Shown: in pieces, positions 24,397-36,397 of the stretch
How the letters are laid out: each line of letters opens with the position of its first letter
How positions within the stretch are numbered: position 1 is the stretch's first letter
DNA from: Celeribacter baekdonensis
Lineage (GTDB): Bacteria > Pseudomonadota > Alphaproteobacteria > Rhodobacterales > Rhodobacteraceae
DNA: 64,000 nucleotides
Direction of reading: 5' to 3'
NCBI RefSeq assembly: GCF_900102315.1
Contig: NZ_FNBL01000011.1
Coordinates: 62,001-126,000, forward strand
The notes under the pieces: generated by a model
Seen by the model: only the letters and a program-made list of their open reading frames with translations
Databases searched by the model: none
Told to the model about the DNA's origin: nothing
Made by a program: the position numbers and the translations under genes

Positions 24397-26058
24397 ATGC
24401 TTGGACCTAGCGCACATGTAGACACGTTTTGCCGGGACAATCTTCCGGCACCCGAAGACCAACCCGACTATTTGCTAGACGCTTTCCCCTATCCCGACCA
24501 CATGAACGCGGCCTATGAGCTCACCGACCGGATGGTCGAAAAGGGCTTTGGCGATCGTGTCGCCTTGGTCGGTCAAGGCCGCAGTCGCACCTATGCGGAA
24601 CTGGCCCAGTGGAGCAGTCAAATCGCCCGTGCTCTTGTCGAAGACTATGGGATCAAACCGGGGCATCGCATTTTGATCCGCTCGGCCAATACGCCCGCGC
24701 TTGTGGCCTGTTGGCTTGGCGCGACCAAGGCGGGGGCGGTTGTGATCAACACCATGCCTATGATGCGCAAGAAAGAGTTGATGCAATATCTGGACAAGGC
24801 ACAGGTGCAATTGGCGCTGTGCGATCTGCGGATGTTGGATGAACTTGAGGCCTGTTTGGGCGATAGCGCAACTTTGGAACATGTTGTGTCATTTGACGGC
24901 ACGGCGGGGTTCAATGGGGCTCTTGATCACATGGCCGCCCGTCAATCGACGGAGCCCTTTTGGGTCAAAACCGGGCGCGATGATGTGGCGCTTTTGGGGT
25001 TTACCTCCGGGTCGACCGGCGTGCCCAAAGCGACGATGCATTTTCACCGAGACCTTTTGGTGATCGCGGATGCCTATGCCAAAGAGGTGCTCAATGTGCA
25101 GCCCGATGACATTTTCGTCGGATCGCCACCTTTGGCATTTACCTTTGGTCTTGGCGGTTTGGCGATCTTCCCGCTGCGCTTTGGGGCCTCTGCGGTCTTG
25201 CTTGAACAGGCGGGGCCGGCGCAGTTGATTGAGATCATCGAGCGGCATAAGGCCACAATCTGTTTTACCGCACCCACCGCCTATCGGGCCATGCTTTTGG
25301 CCATGGAAGAGGGGGCCGACCTGTCAAGTTTGCGCTGTGCAGTCTCTGCCGGAGAAACGTTGCCACCGCCGGTCTTTGAAGCCTGGGTCAATAAAACGGG
25401 CCGCGAAATCCTCGATGGGATTGGCGGAACGGAGTTGCTTCACATCTATATATCGAACCGATTTGGCTCGGCACAACCGGGCTCCACTGGCACACCGCTT
25501 ACGGGCTATATCGCAAAAATTGTCGATGATGAGATGAACGAAGTCCCGCGTGGCACGCCCGGTCATTTGGCCGTGAAAGGTCCGGTGGGCTGTCGTTACT
25601 TAGAGGATGCACGGCAGACGACGTTCGTGCGAGATGGGTGGAACCTCCCCGGCGATATTTTCACTCAAGACGAAGCCGGGGCCTTCCACTTTGCCTCGCG
25701 CTCGGATGATATGATTGTGTCGTCCGGGTACAACATCGCGGGTCCCGAAGTTGAATCCGCCTTGCTGGCCCACCCGGATGTTTTGGAATGCGGTGTGATC
25801 GGTGTCCCCGATGAGGCCCGCGGTGCGATCGTACAGGCGCATGTTGTGCTTCGGGATGGCGTGGCGGCCAATGAAAGCACCGCCATGGAATTACAGGAAT
25901 TCGTCAAGGCGACCGTTGCGCCCTATAAATATCCGCGTTCCGTGATTTTCACCACTGCGTTGCCGAAAACGGAAAGCGGCAAAATCCAACGCTTTCGGTT
26001 GAAACAAAGCGAGGATTGTGCGGGCGCATTCACTCCGAATGAGGATGCACCCGATTGA
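24397..26058 (+). CDS. Benzoate/2-aminobenzoate-CoA ligase family
   Basis: 553 aa ANL-superfamily ligase, the normal length for benzoate-CoA ligases. Motifs: the adenylate P-loop TSGSTGVPKATMH near residues 210-222, the GIGGTELLH motif near residue 345, the hinge/core SGYNIAGPEVE near residue 446, and the adenylation lysine in KTESGKIQR (K529). It activates an aromatic acid to its CoA thioester with ATP. Coupled with the fused 2-aminobenzoyl-CoA monooxygenase/reductase at 14835, anthranilate is the best substrate guess; benzoate or hydroxybenzoate remain possible. Last gene of the operon divergent from AraC. Confidence 0.9.
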   Translation: MLGPSAHVDTFCRDNLPAPEDQPDYLLDAFPYPDHMNAAYELTDRMVEKGFGDRVALVGQGRSRTYAELAQWSSQIARALVEDYGIKPGHRILIRSANTPALVACWLGATKAGAVVINTMPMMRKKELMQYLDKAQVQLALCDLRMLDELEACLGDSATLEHVVSFDGTAGFNGALDHMAARQSTEPFWVKTGRDDVALLGFTSGSTGVPKATMHFHRDLLVIADAYAKEVLNVQPDDIFVGSPPLAFTFGLGGLAIFPLRFGASAVLLEQAGPAQLIEIIERHKATICFTAPTAYRAMLLAMEEGADLSSLRCAVSAGETLPPPVFEAWVNKTGREILDGIGGTELLHIYISNRFGSAQPGSTGTPLTGYIAKIVDDEMNEVPRGTPGHLAVKGPVGCRYLEDARQTTFVRDGWNLPGDIFTQDEAGAFHFASRSDDMIVSSGYNIAGPEVESALLAHPDVLECGVIGVPDEARGAIVQAHVVLRDGVAANESTAMELQEFVKATVAPYKYPRSVIFTTALPKTESGKIQRFRLKQSEDCAGAFTPNEDAPD

Positions 26059-26190
26059 GAGCCCCGTGGCGTCCTCCCTGTTTTTTCTCTGTTGGATCAG
26101 TCGTATATTCAATGAGATAACTTAGAAAAGTTGTTCCCCGCATCAGCGGGTGACAGGGACGTGCAAGCCAACCTGCCATTTCGCGAGTAA

Positions 26191-29205
<3,015 letters not shown>

Positions 29206-29216
<11 letters not shown>

Positions 29217-29403
29217 TCTGAACGGTGCATCCTATGAGACGGCTGCGCCGACACTGGCCGATTTGATCGTGGAAACCGGTGTGGAGGCGGCGGCGGTCGC
29301 CACCGCGCTCAACGGGCGGTTCGTGCCCTGCGCTGCGCGGGCATCGACCCCGCTCACCCAAGGCGCAAAGGTTGAACTCCTTGCGCCGATGCAGGGAGGA
29401 TAG
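29206..29403 (+). CDS. thiS: Sulfur-carrier protein ThiS
   Basis: 65 aa ubiquitin-like protein ([20 protein letters not shown] at the start) ending in the essential GG that is adenylated by ThiF and turned into a thiocarboxylate. It starts at 29206, 11 bp inside the end of thiO, and stops just before thiG. Confidence 0.93.
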
Positions 29404-29404
29404 A

Positions 29405-30166
29405 ATGTTTTACGGCACAGACCTCAACACCCGTTTGATGCTCGGCACGGCACAATACCCCTCGCCCGAGGTGCTGCGCGCGGCCATTTCGGCCTCTGGC
29501 GCGGAAGTTATCACCGTTTCGCTGCGCCGCGAAGGGCCGGGGGGCACGGGTTTTCGCGACATTCTTCAGGACAGCGGTTGCCGGATTTTACCCAACACCG
29601 CAGGGTGCCATACGGTGCGCGAGGCCGTGACCACCGCCCATATGGCGCGCGAACTGTTTGGCACCCCTTGGATCAAGCTCGAAGTGATTGGCCATGCCGA
29701 CACGTTGCAGCCCGATCCTTTTGCACTGGTCGAAGCCGCCCGCATTTTATGTGCGGAGGGGTTCGATGTCTTTCCCTACACGACCGAAGACCTGATCGTC
29801 GGGGAGAAATTGATCGAGGCCGGGTGTCGCGTGTTGATGCCATGGGGTGCGCCGATTGGCTCGGGGCAGGGGCTGCGCAACATTGGTGGGCTGCGCGCCA
29901 TGCGGGCGCATTTCCCGCAGGTGCCTTTGGTGATCGACGCCGGCATCGGCGCGCCATCTCAGGCGATGCTGGCCATGGAACTGGGCTTTGATGCGGTGCT
30001 GTTGAACACCGCCGTGGCCAAGGCGCTTGACCCGGTGACGATGGCGCGGGCCTTTGCTCAGGCGATCACGGCGGGACGTTTGGCACGGGAGGCGGGCCTC
30101 ATGCCTGCGCGCGATATGGCCCAGGCATCCACGCCGGTGTTTGGCATGGCGGAGTTGCTGGCATGA
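29405..30166 (+). CDS. thiG: Thiazole synthase ThiG
   Basis: 253 aa from the ATG at 29405, one base after the thiS stop. The (beta/alpha)8 barrel shows [20 protein letters not shown], the Schiff-base lysine in WIKLEVIGH and the phosphate-binding end [19 protein letters not shown]. It condenses deoxyxylulose 5-phosphate, dehydroglycine and ThiS-thiocarboxylate into the thiazole. The next gene, thiE, overlaps by 4 bp. Confidence 0.96.
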   Translation: MFYGTDLNTRLMLGTAQYPSPEVLRAAISASGAEVITVSLRREGPGGTGFRDILQDSGCRILPNTAGCHTVREAVTTAHMARELFGTPWIKLEVIGHADTLQPDPFALVEAARILCAEGFDVFPYTTEDLIVGEKLIEAGCRVLMPWGAPIGSGQGLRNIGGLRAMRAHFPQVPLVIDAGIGAPSQAMLAMELGFDAVLLNTAVAKALDPVTMARAFAQAITAGRLAREAGLMPARDMAQASTPVFGMAELLA

Positions 30167-30768
30167 GACTTGATCCGTTTTACCTGATCGTGGGCCATGT
30201 CAGTCAGATCGAATTGCTCGTCCCCCATGGGGTTCGCCTCGTCCAGCTTAGGATCAAAGATCAGTCGGATGCGGAAATCCGCCGTCAAATCCGCCGTGCC
30301 CGCGACTTTTGCGCCGTGCATCGCGCCCAGCTTGTGATCAACGATCACTGGCAAGCGGCACTCGATCTCAACTGTTCCTTTGTTCATCTGGGTCAAGAGG
30401 ACATGGACAGCGCGGATTTTGCCGCGCTGCGTCGTGCGGGGGTTGCCGTTGGCCTGTCCACCCATGATGAGGCCGAGCTTGAGCGCGCACTGTCGTTTGA
30501 TCCGGCCTATGTGGCGCTTGGTCCGGTCTATCGAACGCTCCTCAAAACGATGCCATGGGGGCCGCAAGGGCTGGATCGTGTGACCGATTGGAAACGCGTG
30601 GCGGGCGACGTGCCGCTGGTCGGGATCGGCGGGCTGACGACCGAACGATTGCCGGGGCTGTTTGCCGCCGGGGCGGACAGTGCCGCCGTGGTGACGGATA
30701 TCGCACAGGCACCTGATCCCGAGGCGCGCTGTTGCGACTGGATCAGGGCCACGGAGGCTTGGCGATGA
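30163..30768 (+). CDS. thiE: Thiamin-phosphate synthase ThiE
   Basis: 201 aa TIM barrel: LVQLRIKD near residue 25, [12 protein letters not shown] (pyrophosphate-binding region), [28 protein letters not shown] and GIGGLTTER. It joins hydroxymethylpyrimidine diphosphate with the thiazole phosphate to give thiamin phosphate. Overlaps thiG and the thiF-like gene by 4 bp on each side. Confidence 0.94.
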   Translation: MRLDPFYLIVGHVSQIELLVPHGVRLVQLRIKDQSDAEIRRQIRRARDFCAVHRAQLVINDHWQAALDLNCSFVHLGQEDMDSADFAALRRAGVAVGLSTHDEAELERALSFDPAYVALGPVYRTLLKTMPWGPQGLDRVTDWKRVAGDVPLVGIGGLTTERLPGLFAAGADSAAVVTDIAQAPDPEARCCDWIRATEAWR

Positions 30769-31676
30769 GCCGCTATGCAAGGCAGGAAATCCTACCCGAA
30801 ATCGGAGCCGCAGGTCAGGCCCGGCTGGCCGCTGCGCGGGTTTTGATGGTGGGGGCGGGCGGGCTTGGGTCCACCGTTTTGCCGCTTTTGGCCGGGGCGG
30901 GGGTCGGGCAGATCGACATCGTCGATCCCGATCACGTGGAGGAAAGCAACCTGCACCGTCAGACCCTGTTTCGCATGTCTGATCTGACCCAACCCAAGGC
31001 CGAAGCTGCCGCACACAGTCTTGCGGCGCTCAACCCCGAGGGGCTCTTTATCGCCCATGTCACCCGGCTCGATCCGGGCAATGCCCCCGATCTGATGGCG
31101 CAGGCGAATCTGATCGTCGATGCCGCCGACAGTTTTGCCACAAGCTATGCGCTCTCCGATCTCTGCCTTACGGCTGAACGCCCGTTGATCAGCGCCTCGG
31201 TTTTGGCGCGTCAGGGCTATGTTGGCGGATTTTGCGGTGGCGCGCCCAGTTTGCGCGCGGTGTTTCCCGACCTGCCCGCCCGGCTTGGAAGCTGTTCGGA
31301 CACGGGCGTGATGGGGCCGGTCGTCGCGATGCTCGGCGCGCTTCAGGCACAGATGGCGCTGTCGGTTCTGTTGGGCCTAAAGCCTTCGCCTTTGGGACAG
31401 CTTTTGTCGCTCGATCTGGCGCAGTGGCATGTGAGCGGGTTTCGCTTTGACGGCGCGCCAGAACCGGATGCGGTGCCGGAAATTTTGGCCCCCGCGCATA
31501 TCGTCCCGGAGGATTTGGTCATCGACCTGCGGGGTCGCGCCGCAGCCGACCCACACCCCGCGCCGGGACAGCGCGTGGTTTTTGTCTGTACGTCTGGTCT
31601 ACGGGCATGGCGGGAGGCCAAACGATGTGCTGCGCTTGGGCATCACCGGGTTGCCATCGTTGGAGATGGGCAGTGA
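30765..31676 (+). CDS. thiF: ThiF/MoeB-type adenylyltransferase with a short rhodanese-like tail
   Basis: 303 aa. N-terminal E1-like domain: RYARQEILPEIGAAG, GAGGLGSTVLPLLAGAG (ATP site) and NLHRQTLF. It should adenylate the C-terminal glycine of ThiS. The zinc-binding CxxC normally found before the LFP segment is absent (SLRAVFPDLPARLGSC), leaving one cysteine. After about residue 245 the protein continues into a truncated rhodanese-like piece (DLVIDLRG...VVFVCTSGLRAW) with a candidate persulfide cysteine. The start at 30765 overlaps thiE by 4 bp and the stop overlaps thiD. Confidence 0.88.
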   Translation: MSRYARQEILPEIGAAGQARLAAARVLMVGAGGLGSTVLPLLAGAGVGQIDIVDPDHVEESNLHRQTLFRMSDLTQPKAEAAAHSLAALNPEGLFIAHVTRLDPGNAPDLMAQANLIVDAADSFATSYALSDLCLTAERPLISASVLARQGYVGGFCGGAPSLRAVFPDLPARLGSCSDTGVMGPVVAMLGALQAQMALSVLLGLKPSPLGQLLSLDLAQWHVSGFRFDGAPEPDAVPEILAPAHIVPEDLVIDLRGRAAADPHPAPGQRVVFVCTSGLRAWREAKRCAALGHHRVAIVGDGQ

Positions 31677-32419
31677 GCGGGGCCGTGCTCTGCATCGGAG
31701 GTCTGGATTCAAGCGGCGGGGCGGGGGTGTTGCGCGACAGTGCGACGGTGCACGCGCTTGGCGGTACTGCGCGCGTTGCCGTCACGGCGGTGACCGCCCA
31801 AAGCGACCACGCCGTCACCGCCGTGCACGCCGTCCCGTCCAAGGTTGTGACGGATCAAATCGACATCGCCGGTCCGGTGAGCGCGGTCAAAATTGGCATG
31901 TTGGGCACGGTGGGCATCGTCGAGGCGGTTGCCGCCACTTTGCCCCGTGCGCCTTGCGTTCTGGACCCGGTGCTGATGTCCAGTTCGGGTCACATGTTGC
32001 TGGACGACCCTGGGGTCACCGCCTTGTTGGAACGGCTGTTGCCAAAGGTCGACCTTTTGACACCGAACGTGCCGGAACTGGTCGCTTTGGCGCACCGCCT
32101 CGGCGTCCCGGAGGGCGATCATAGCGCCTGTGTCGAGCGACTTTTGCAACGGGGATGTGGGGGGGTTCTGGTCAAGGGGGGACATGCGCAAGGCACCGCC
32201 AGCGTCGATCACCTGTATCGCCGAGACATCCCGGTTGTGGCCTTCACAGCGCCGCGGATTGACGCCACGCTCAGAGGGACCGGGTGCCGATTGGCCAGTG
32301 CCATCGCGGTTCATATCGCACAGGGTGCCAGCCTTGTTGATGCGATCACCGCAGCAAAACACCATGTCCATGGTGAGTTGGTGTTGGCGCGTGACGTGGC
32401 GACCCAGCCGAGGTTGTGA
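31673..32419 (+). CDS. thiD: Hydroxymethylpyrimidine (phosphate) kinase ThiD
   Basis: 248 aa from a GTG at 31673 that overlaps the thiF stop (GTGA). Ribokinase-like fold: IGGLDSSGGAG at the N-terminus, KIGMLGT, LDPVLMSSSGH, LTPNVPEL, VLVKGGH and the anion hole GTGCRLASAIA near residue 204. It phosphorylates HMP and HMP-P before ThiE. Last gene of the thi operon; no strong terminator follows, only a weak hairpin near 32469-32497. Confidence 0.94.
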   Translation: MSGAVLCIGGLDSSGGAGVLRDSATVHALGGTARVAVTAVTAQSDHAVTAVHAVPSKVVTDQIDIAGPVSAVKIGMLGTVGIVEAVAATLPRAPCVLDPVLMSSSGHMLLDDPGVTALLERLLPKVDLLTPNVPELVALAHRLGVPEGDHSACVERLLQRGCGGVLVKGGHAQGTASVDHLYRRDIPVVAFTAPRIDATLRGTGCRLASAIAVHIAQGASLVDAITAAKHHVHGELVLARDVATQPRL

Positions 32420-32644
32420 CATCGCCGGGCGGGTAACGCCAAATGTTTTTCTCCACCAGAAAAGAAAAGGCGGCATCCGGGAGGAGGGGACGCCGCCAAT
32501 GTTCCGGACCGGTTCAGGGAGGAGGAGACCCGATCACATGACTTAAGATAGGGGCGATGCTGCAACTGCGCAATAGTTGCGCCATAAAATTCTGCATTGC
32601 AGCATTGTGTGGCAGCGTCAAGTGGTTGTGGGCAGGGGTTTTGA

Positions 32645-32987
32645 ATGGTCGATGTCAAGGGTGTGCCTTATCCGAAGGCTGTGATGGTGTACGTGGTGTT
32701 TTTCTCTCTCCGCCATGCCATTTCCTACTGCGATCTCGAAGAGGCCATGGCCCGTGCGCGGGGTGAAGGTCGACCACGTCACGCTGAACCGTTGGGTGGT
32801 AAAGTTTGCGCCACTGATTGCGGTACAAGCGCAGGCGAGGACGCGGCCCACGGCGACATTCTGGCGGATGGATGAGAGCTACATCAAGGTTAAAGGCAAC
32901 TGGACCTACCTCTATCGGGCCGTGGATCGGGATGGCCAAACCCTTGATTTCATGCTTTCAGTGGGGTCAGGAGGCAAAAGCCAAAGA
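32645..32987 (+). pseudogene. IS6-family transposase remnant, frameshifted and truncated
   Basis: Two reading frames carry successive parts of one transposase. Frame A from 32645 encodes YPKAVMVYVVFFSLRHAISY and then CDLEEAMARARG, the N-terminal helix-turn-helix. A shift near 32755 moves to VKVDHVTLNRWVVKFAPLIA and, after a short gap, WRMDESYIKVKGNWTYLYRA, which holds the first catalytic aspartate. The rest of the DDE domain is missing and homology stops just before the end of the sensor kinase gene. Terminal repeats were not found. It marks an old insertion between the thi operon and the tct locus. Confidence 0.85.
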
Positions 32988-33026
32988 TGCGTGCCACTCA
33001 ACCAAACGTGGCAACACCATTGGTTT

Positions 33027-34400
33027 TCAATTCGGCAGGATGACACGAATGGTACATCCCTCGGTGTCGGGCAGGACGATGGCGCGACCGTTGTGGCTTC
33101 GCGCGATGTCTTGCACGATTGCCAAGCCCAGGCCGCATCCTTGCAACGTGTCGGGGTCGGCGCGGAAAAACCGATCAAAGACCCTCTCGCGCAGGGGATC
33201 GGAGATGCCGGGCCCGTCATCCGCAACCTCAAGCCAAACCTCAGTCGCAAGAAACCGCAGGGTGACGGTGATGGTCGGGGTTTCTCCCGCGTAAGTCACG
33301 GCGTTGTCGAGCAGGTTCATCAGCACTTCGTTGATCAAAATGCTGTCCGCCTGTATCCATCGCCGCTCTCCCGTCACCTCGTAGATCACCGCCACACCTT
33401 GCGTGATCACCCGCTCTGCGAAACTGCGAGTCGTGTCCTCGACCGCTGTGGCAATATCAATTGGGCTTGCGAGGCTGCGCATTTTGCGACCTCTGACACG
33501 TTCCATTGAGAGGAGCTGATGGGTCAGCCGACCCGTCCGGCGCGCCACATCCGCGACATCGGCGATGCGTTCGCGCAAAACCTTCTCGGTCGGGGCGGTC
33601 ATCGCCGCCTCGGCCTGCGCTTGGATCGCGGCAATCGGATTTCGCACCTGATGTGCTGCGTCCGAAATGAAGGCGTCGCGCAGGGCGAAGGCGGTGTTGA
33701 GCCGGGTGAACAGGCTGTTCATCGCCTCGACGAGGGTGGTCAGCTCCTCTGGCACCCATCGGCGGATTGGCTTGAGATCATCGGGGGTGCGGGCCAAAAT
33801 GGCCCCTTCCAATTCGCGTAAAGGCCGCAAGCCAAAAGTGATCCCGAACCAGACTGTCAAAGCCGCGGTCGAGACCAGGATCGCGAAATAGAGCATGGTT
33901 TGAAAGATCAGATCATGGCTCAGTGCCTTTCGCTGCGAAACCGTCTGCCAGACCTCAACCGTCGCCAATCCTTTGCCGCCGTTCTCGTTCACATAGTCCT
34001 GCATGATCAATGCGCGCACCGGGACGCCATTGGCAACGCTGTCATAGTAGTTGGGTTTGCCCGGTGCCAGTGCGGTAGAAAAGGAGGAAATCGGGGCATC
34101 GGAATAGCCGGTGACATAGGCCCCGTTCGGCCCCGTGACGCGGTAGAATATCTCATCTCCCAAGGCGCTTGTCATGGCATTCAAAAGCTGGATCGTGAGC
34201 ATGTCACCCTGCGACTGCATCACATCGCGGGAGATCGTGAGCGCGATAGAATAGAGGGTGTTGTCATAGACTTGCCGCGACACATTGGTGAATTGGAGAT
34301 ACCGCGCAACGCTTGCAAGAATCGCAACCAGCACAAGCGGCGCAACAATCATCAAAAACAGGCGCTCGCGCAGGGCCAGACGGCGGAGGCGCAGTTTCAC
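33027..34400 (-). CDS. tctE: Sensor histidine kinase, TctE-like
   Basis: 457 aa membrane kinase. TM1 is near residues 14-30 (LFLMIVAPLVLVAILASVAR), a periplasmic TctE-type sensor domain follows, and TM2 lies near residue 170 (MLYFAILVSTAALTVWFGIT). Then come a HAMP-like linker, the HisKA box DAAHQVRNPIAAI with the phosphorylated histidine, and the ATPase motifs NLLDNAV, DDGPGIS and GCGLGLAIV. It overlaps the response regulator by 4 bp. The pair is divergent from tctC, so it very likely senses an external tricarboxylate and activates the transporter operon. The IS6 remnant ends about 40 bp beyond its stop. Confidence 0.93.
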   Translation of the reverse strand: MKLRLRRLALRERLFLMIVAPLVLVAILASVARYLQFTNVSRQVYDNTLYSIALTISRDVMQSQGDMLTIQLLNAMTSALGDEIFYRVTGPNGAYVTGYSDAPISSFSTALAPGKPNYYDSVANGVPVRALIMQDYVNENGGKGLATVEVWQTVSQRKALSHDLIFQTMLYFAILVSTAALTVWFGITFGLRPLRELEGAILARTPDDLKPIRRWVPEELTTLVEAMNSLFTRLNTAFALRDAFISDAAHQVRNPIAAIQAQAEAAMTAPTEKVLRERIADVADVARRTGRLTHQLLSMERVRGRKMRSLASPIDIATAVEDTTRSFAERVITQGVAVIYEVTGERRWIQADSILINEVLMNLLDNAVTYAGETPTITVTLRFLATEVWLEVADDGPGISDPLRERVFDRFFRADPDTLQGCGLGLAIVQDIARSHNGRAIVLPDTEGCTIRVILPN

Positions 34401-35068
34401 GGTTTTTCCTCGTCAAGCATATAGCCAAGGCCGCGGGCGGTTCGAATGAGAACACCGGAGCCGTCCAGTTTGCGCCGCAGTCGCGACACCAAAAGTTCAA
34501 TCGCATTGGAATCAATCTCGGCACCGGTGCCATAGAGCGTGTCAGAGATCCGGTCGCGCGAGATGATCCGGCCACGGTTGTCGAGCAGGCATTCGAACAG
34601 GGCCAACTCACGCCGTGGCAGCTCCAGATCCCCTGCAGGACCCTGTAATGTGCGGCTTTGAGAGTGATAACGGAGCGCGCCGATCTCTGTTGTGGGGGAT
34701 TGCAAAATCGGCCTGCGGCGGGCCAAGGCGCGCACTCTTGCGATCAGTTCCGCCATTTCGAAAGGCTTCACCAAATAGTCGTCCGCCCCCGCTTCAAGCC
34801 CCATCACCCGCTCGGATGTCTTGCCCATGGCAGTCAGAATCAACACCGGAATCGTATCACCTCGCTGACGAATTTCGCGCACAATCGACAGACCATCCTG
34901 TCCCGGCAAGTTGACATCAATGATCGCAACGTCAGGGTTCTCTTGGCGCAGGAACGCAGCGCCATCAATTCCGTTCGCGATCCAGTTCACCCCAAGGCCT
35001 TGATCCTCAAGGGAATTTTTTATTCCCTTTGCTAAATTCTCATTATCTTCGATGATTGCAATACGCAT
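34397..35068 (-). CDS. tctD: Response regulator, TctD-like (OmpR/PhoB family)
   Basis: 223 aa. Receiver domain with acidic pocket E7-D8, phosphoacceptor D51 (AIIDVNLPGQDG) and the TAMGKTSERVMGLEAGADDY switch region. The C-terminal winged helix covers about 125-220 (LELPRRELALFECLLDNRGR, then SRLRRKLDGSG and IRTARGLGYML). It is divergent from tctC with a 130-bp intergenic region that contains a perfect inverted repeat at 35150-35173, a candidate binding site. Confidence 0.93.
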   Translation of the reverse strand: MRIAIIEDNENLAKGIKNSLEDQGLGVNWIANGIDGAAFLRQENPDVAIIDVNLPGQDGLSIVREIRQRGDTIPVLILTAMGKTSERVMGLEAGADDYLVKPFEMAELIARVRALARRRPILQSPTTEIGALRYHSQSRTLQGPAGDLELPRRELALFECLLDNRGRIISRDRISDTLYGTGAEIDSNAIELLVSRLRRKLDGSGVLIRTARGLGYMLDEEKP

Positions 35069-35149
35069 TTCGCCTCGGACAGGATTTGGACAGGTTGGCT
35101 GGCTATAACCCTAACAAGGCGCGCTTGAGAGGAGAAAGCAAGGGCGTTG

Positions 35150-35173
35150 TGATCGCTTAAACATCGGCGATCA
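35150..35173. promoter_or_regulatory. Inverted repeat, candidate TctD operator
   Basis: TGATCGC (35150-35156) and GCGATCA (35167-35173) are perfect inverted 7-mers with a 10-bp spacer, between tctD and tctC and 26 bp before the tctC start. Position this close to the start could also reflect a leader hairpin. Confidence 0.45.
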
Positions 35174-35198
35174 AAAATGCAGAATGGGAGGACGACAC

Positions 35199-36299
35199 GT
35201 GACCGATTTTAAAATGACCCGCCGCAAAGCGTTGGGCATGGCTTTGGCGACCGCTGGTGCGATGATGACATCGCCGGCTTGGGCCGAAGTGGATTTTTCT
35301 GGAAAAACAATCGAATGGATCATTCCGTTCTCGGCGGGTGGCGGATCGGATACATGGGCGCGGTTCAACGCACCTTTGCTGTCTAAATATTTGCCGGGTC
35401 AGCCGACCGTTGTTGTCGTCAACGAGCCCGGTGGTGGATCGACAAAAGGGGCAAACCTGTTTGCTGTGCGCGCCAAGCCCGACGGCTTGACCCTGCTTGG
35501 GACCTCGGGGTCTACGCAATTCCCGTATCTGCTCGGTGATCCGCGCGTCAAATACGAATATAAAGACTGGAAAATCGCCATGGCCGCGCCAACCGGCGGT
35601 GTGGTCTATACCTCGCCGTCAACCGGCGTTGAAACCGTGGCAGATCTTGCAAAGCTGAAAGATCAAAAGCTCACATATGCAAGCCAAGGGGCCACCTCGC
35701 TTGATCTGGTGCCGTTGCTTGGGTTCAAACTTATGGGTTTGGATGTGCAGCATGTGTTCGGGTTCAAAGGGCGCGGCGATGGCCGTTTGGCGTTTGAACG
35801 TGGTGAAACGAACATCGACTATCAAACCTCCTCGGCCTACATCAAAAACGTGCTGCCTTTGGTCGAGGCCGGACAAGCTGTTCCGCTGTTTTCTTGGGGG
35901 GTGTTGGACGAGGCTGGCAATATCGTCCGCGACCCGAACTTCCCGGATATCCCGAGCTTCCCCGAAGCCTATGAGATGTTGACGGGCATGGCACCCGAAG
36001 GCGACGATTACGATGCCTTTGTGGCCTTCTTCATCGCGGGGTTCCCGGCTCAGAAAATGGCGATTCTGCCAAAGGACACGCCAGACGATATCGTGGCGGC
36101 TTTCAACGTGGCCTTTGAGACAATGAAGCAAGATCCCGAATATCTGGCGAATAAACAAGCTGTCCTCGGGTCCTACGAGCAGGTCACAGGCGGCAAAGCA
36201 GAAGGGCTGTTTGAAATGGGCACGACCATTTCGCCGCAAAACCGCAAGAATGTCGTCGATATGCTCGGCGCGCATTATGGCGTGAAGCTCGGCGAATAA
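35199..36299 (+). CDS. tctC: Tripartite tricarboxylate transporter substrate-binding protein TctC
   Basis: 366 aa from a GTG at 35199, chosen because GGGAGGA lies 6 bp upstream. The N-terminus has a Tat-like twin-arginine signal (TRRKALG) and a hydrophobic stretch ending in SPAWA, so the protein is exported to the periplasm. The mature part starts with the Bug/TctC pattern KTIEWIIPFSAGGGSDTWAR and continues with VVVVNEPGGGSTKGANLF. It binds a carboxylate and hands it to TctAB. Expected substrates are tricarboxylates, given the TctDE pair and the TcuAB genes downstream. It is followed by a hairpin before tctA. Confidence 0.93.
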   Translation: MTDFKMTRRKALGMALATAGAMMTSPAWAEVDFSGKTIEWIIPFSAGGGSDTWARFNAPLLSKYLPGQPTVVVVNEPGGGSTKGANLFAVRAKPDGLTLLGTSGSTQFPYLLGDPRVKYEYKDWKIAMAAPTGGVVYTSPSTGVETVADLAKLKDQKLTYASQGATSLDLVPLLGFKLMGLDVQHVFGFKGRGDGRLAFERGETNIDYQTSSAYIKNVLPLVEAGQAVPLFSWGVLDEAGNIVRDPNFPDIPSFPEAYEMLTGMAPEGDDYDAFVAFFIAGFPAQKMAILPKDTPDDIVAAFNVAFETMKQDPEYLANKQAVLGSYEQVTGGKAEGLFEMGTTISPQNRKNVVDMLGAHYGVKLGE

Positions 36300-36321
36300 C
36301 CCCAAAGCCGGGTCAAACGTC

Positions 36322-36351
36322 GGGGGTGATCGCAAGTCTGCCGTCACCCCC
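36322..36351 (+). terminator. Intercistronic hairpin tctC-tctA
   Basis: GGGGGTGA pairs with TCACCCCC (8 bp). Such hairpins after a binding-protein gene usually protect its mRNA or attenuate read-through into the permease gene. Confidence 0.5.
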
Positions 36352-36397
36352 CCCTTTCCCCACACATATACACTGAATTTCCCCGGAGGACTTCCCC

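Noticed and set aside
26137-26150. Small hairpin CCCGC-ATCA-GCGGG after the CoA ligase
   Set aside because: Only a 5-bp stem with no T tract; not called a terminator.
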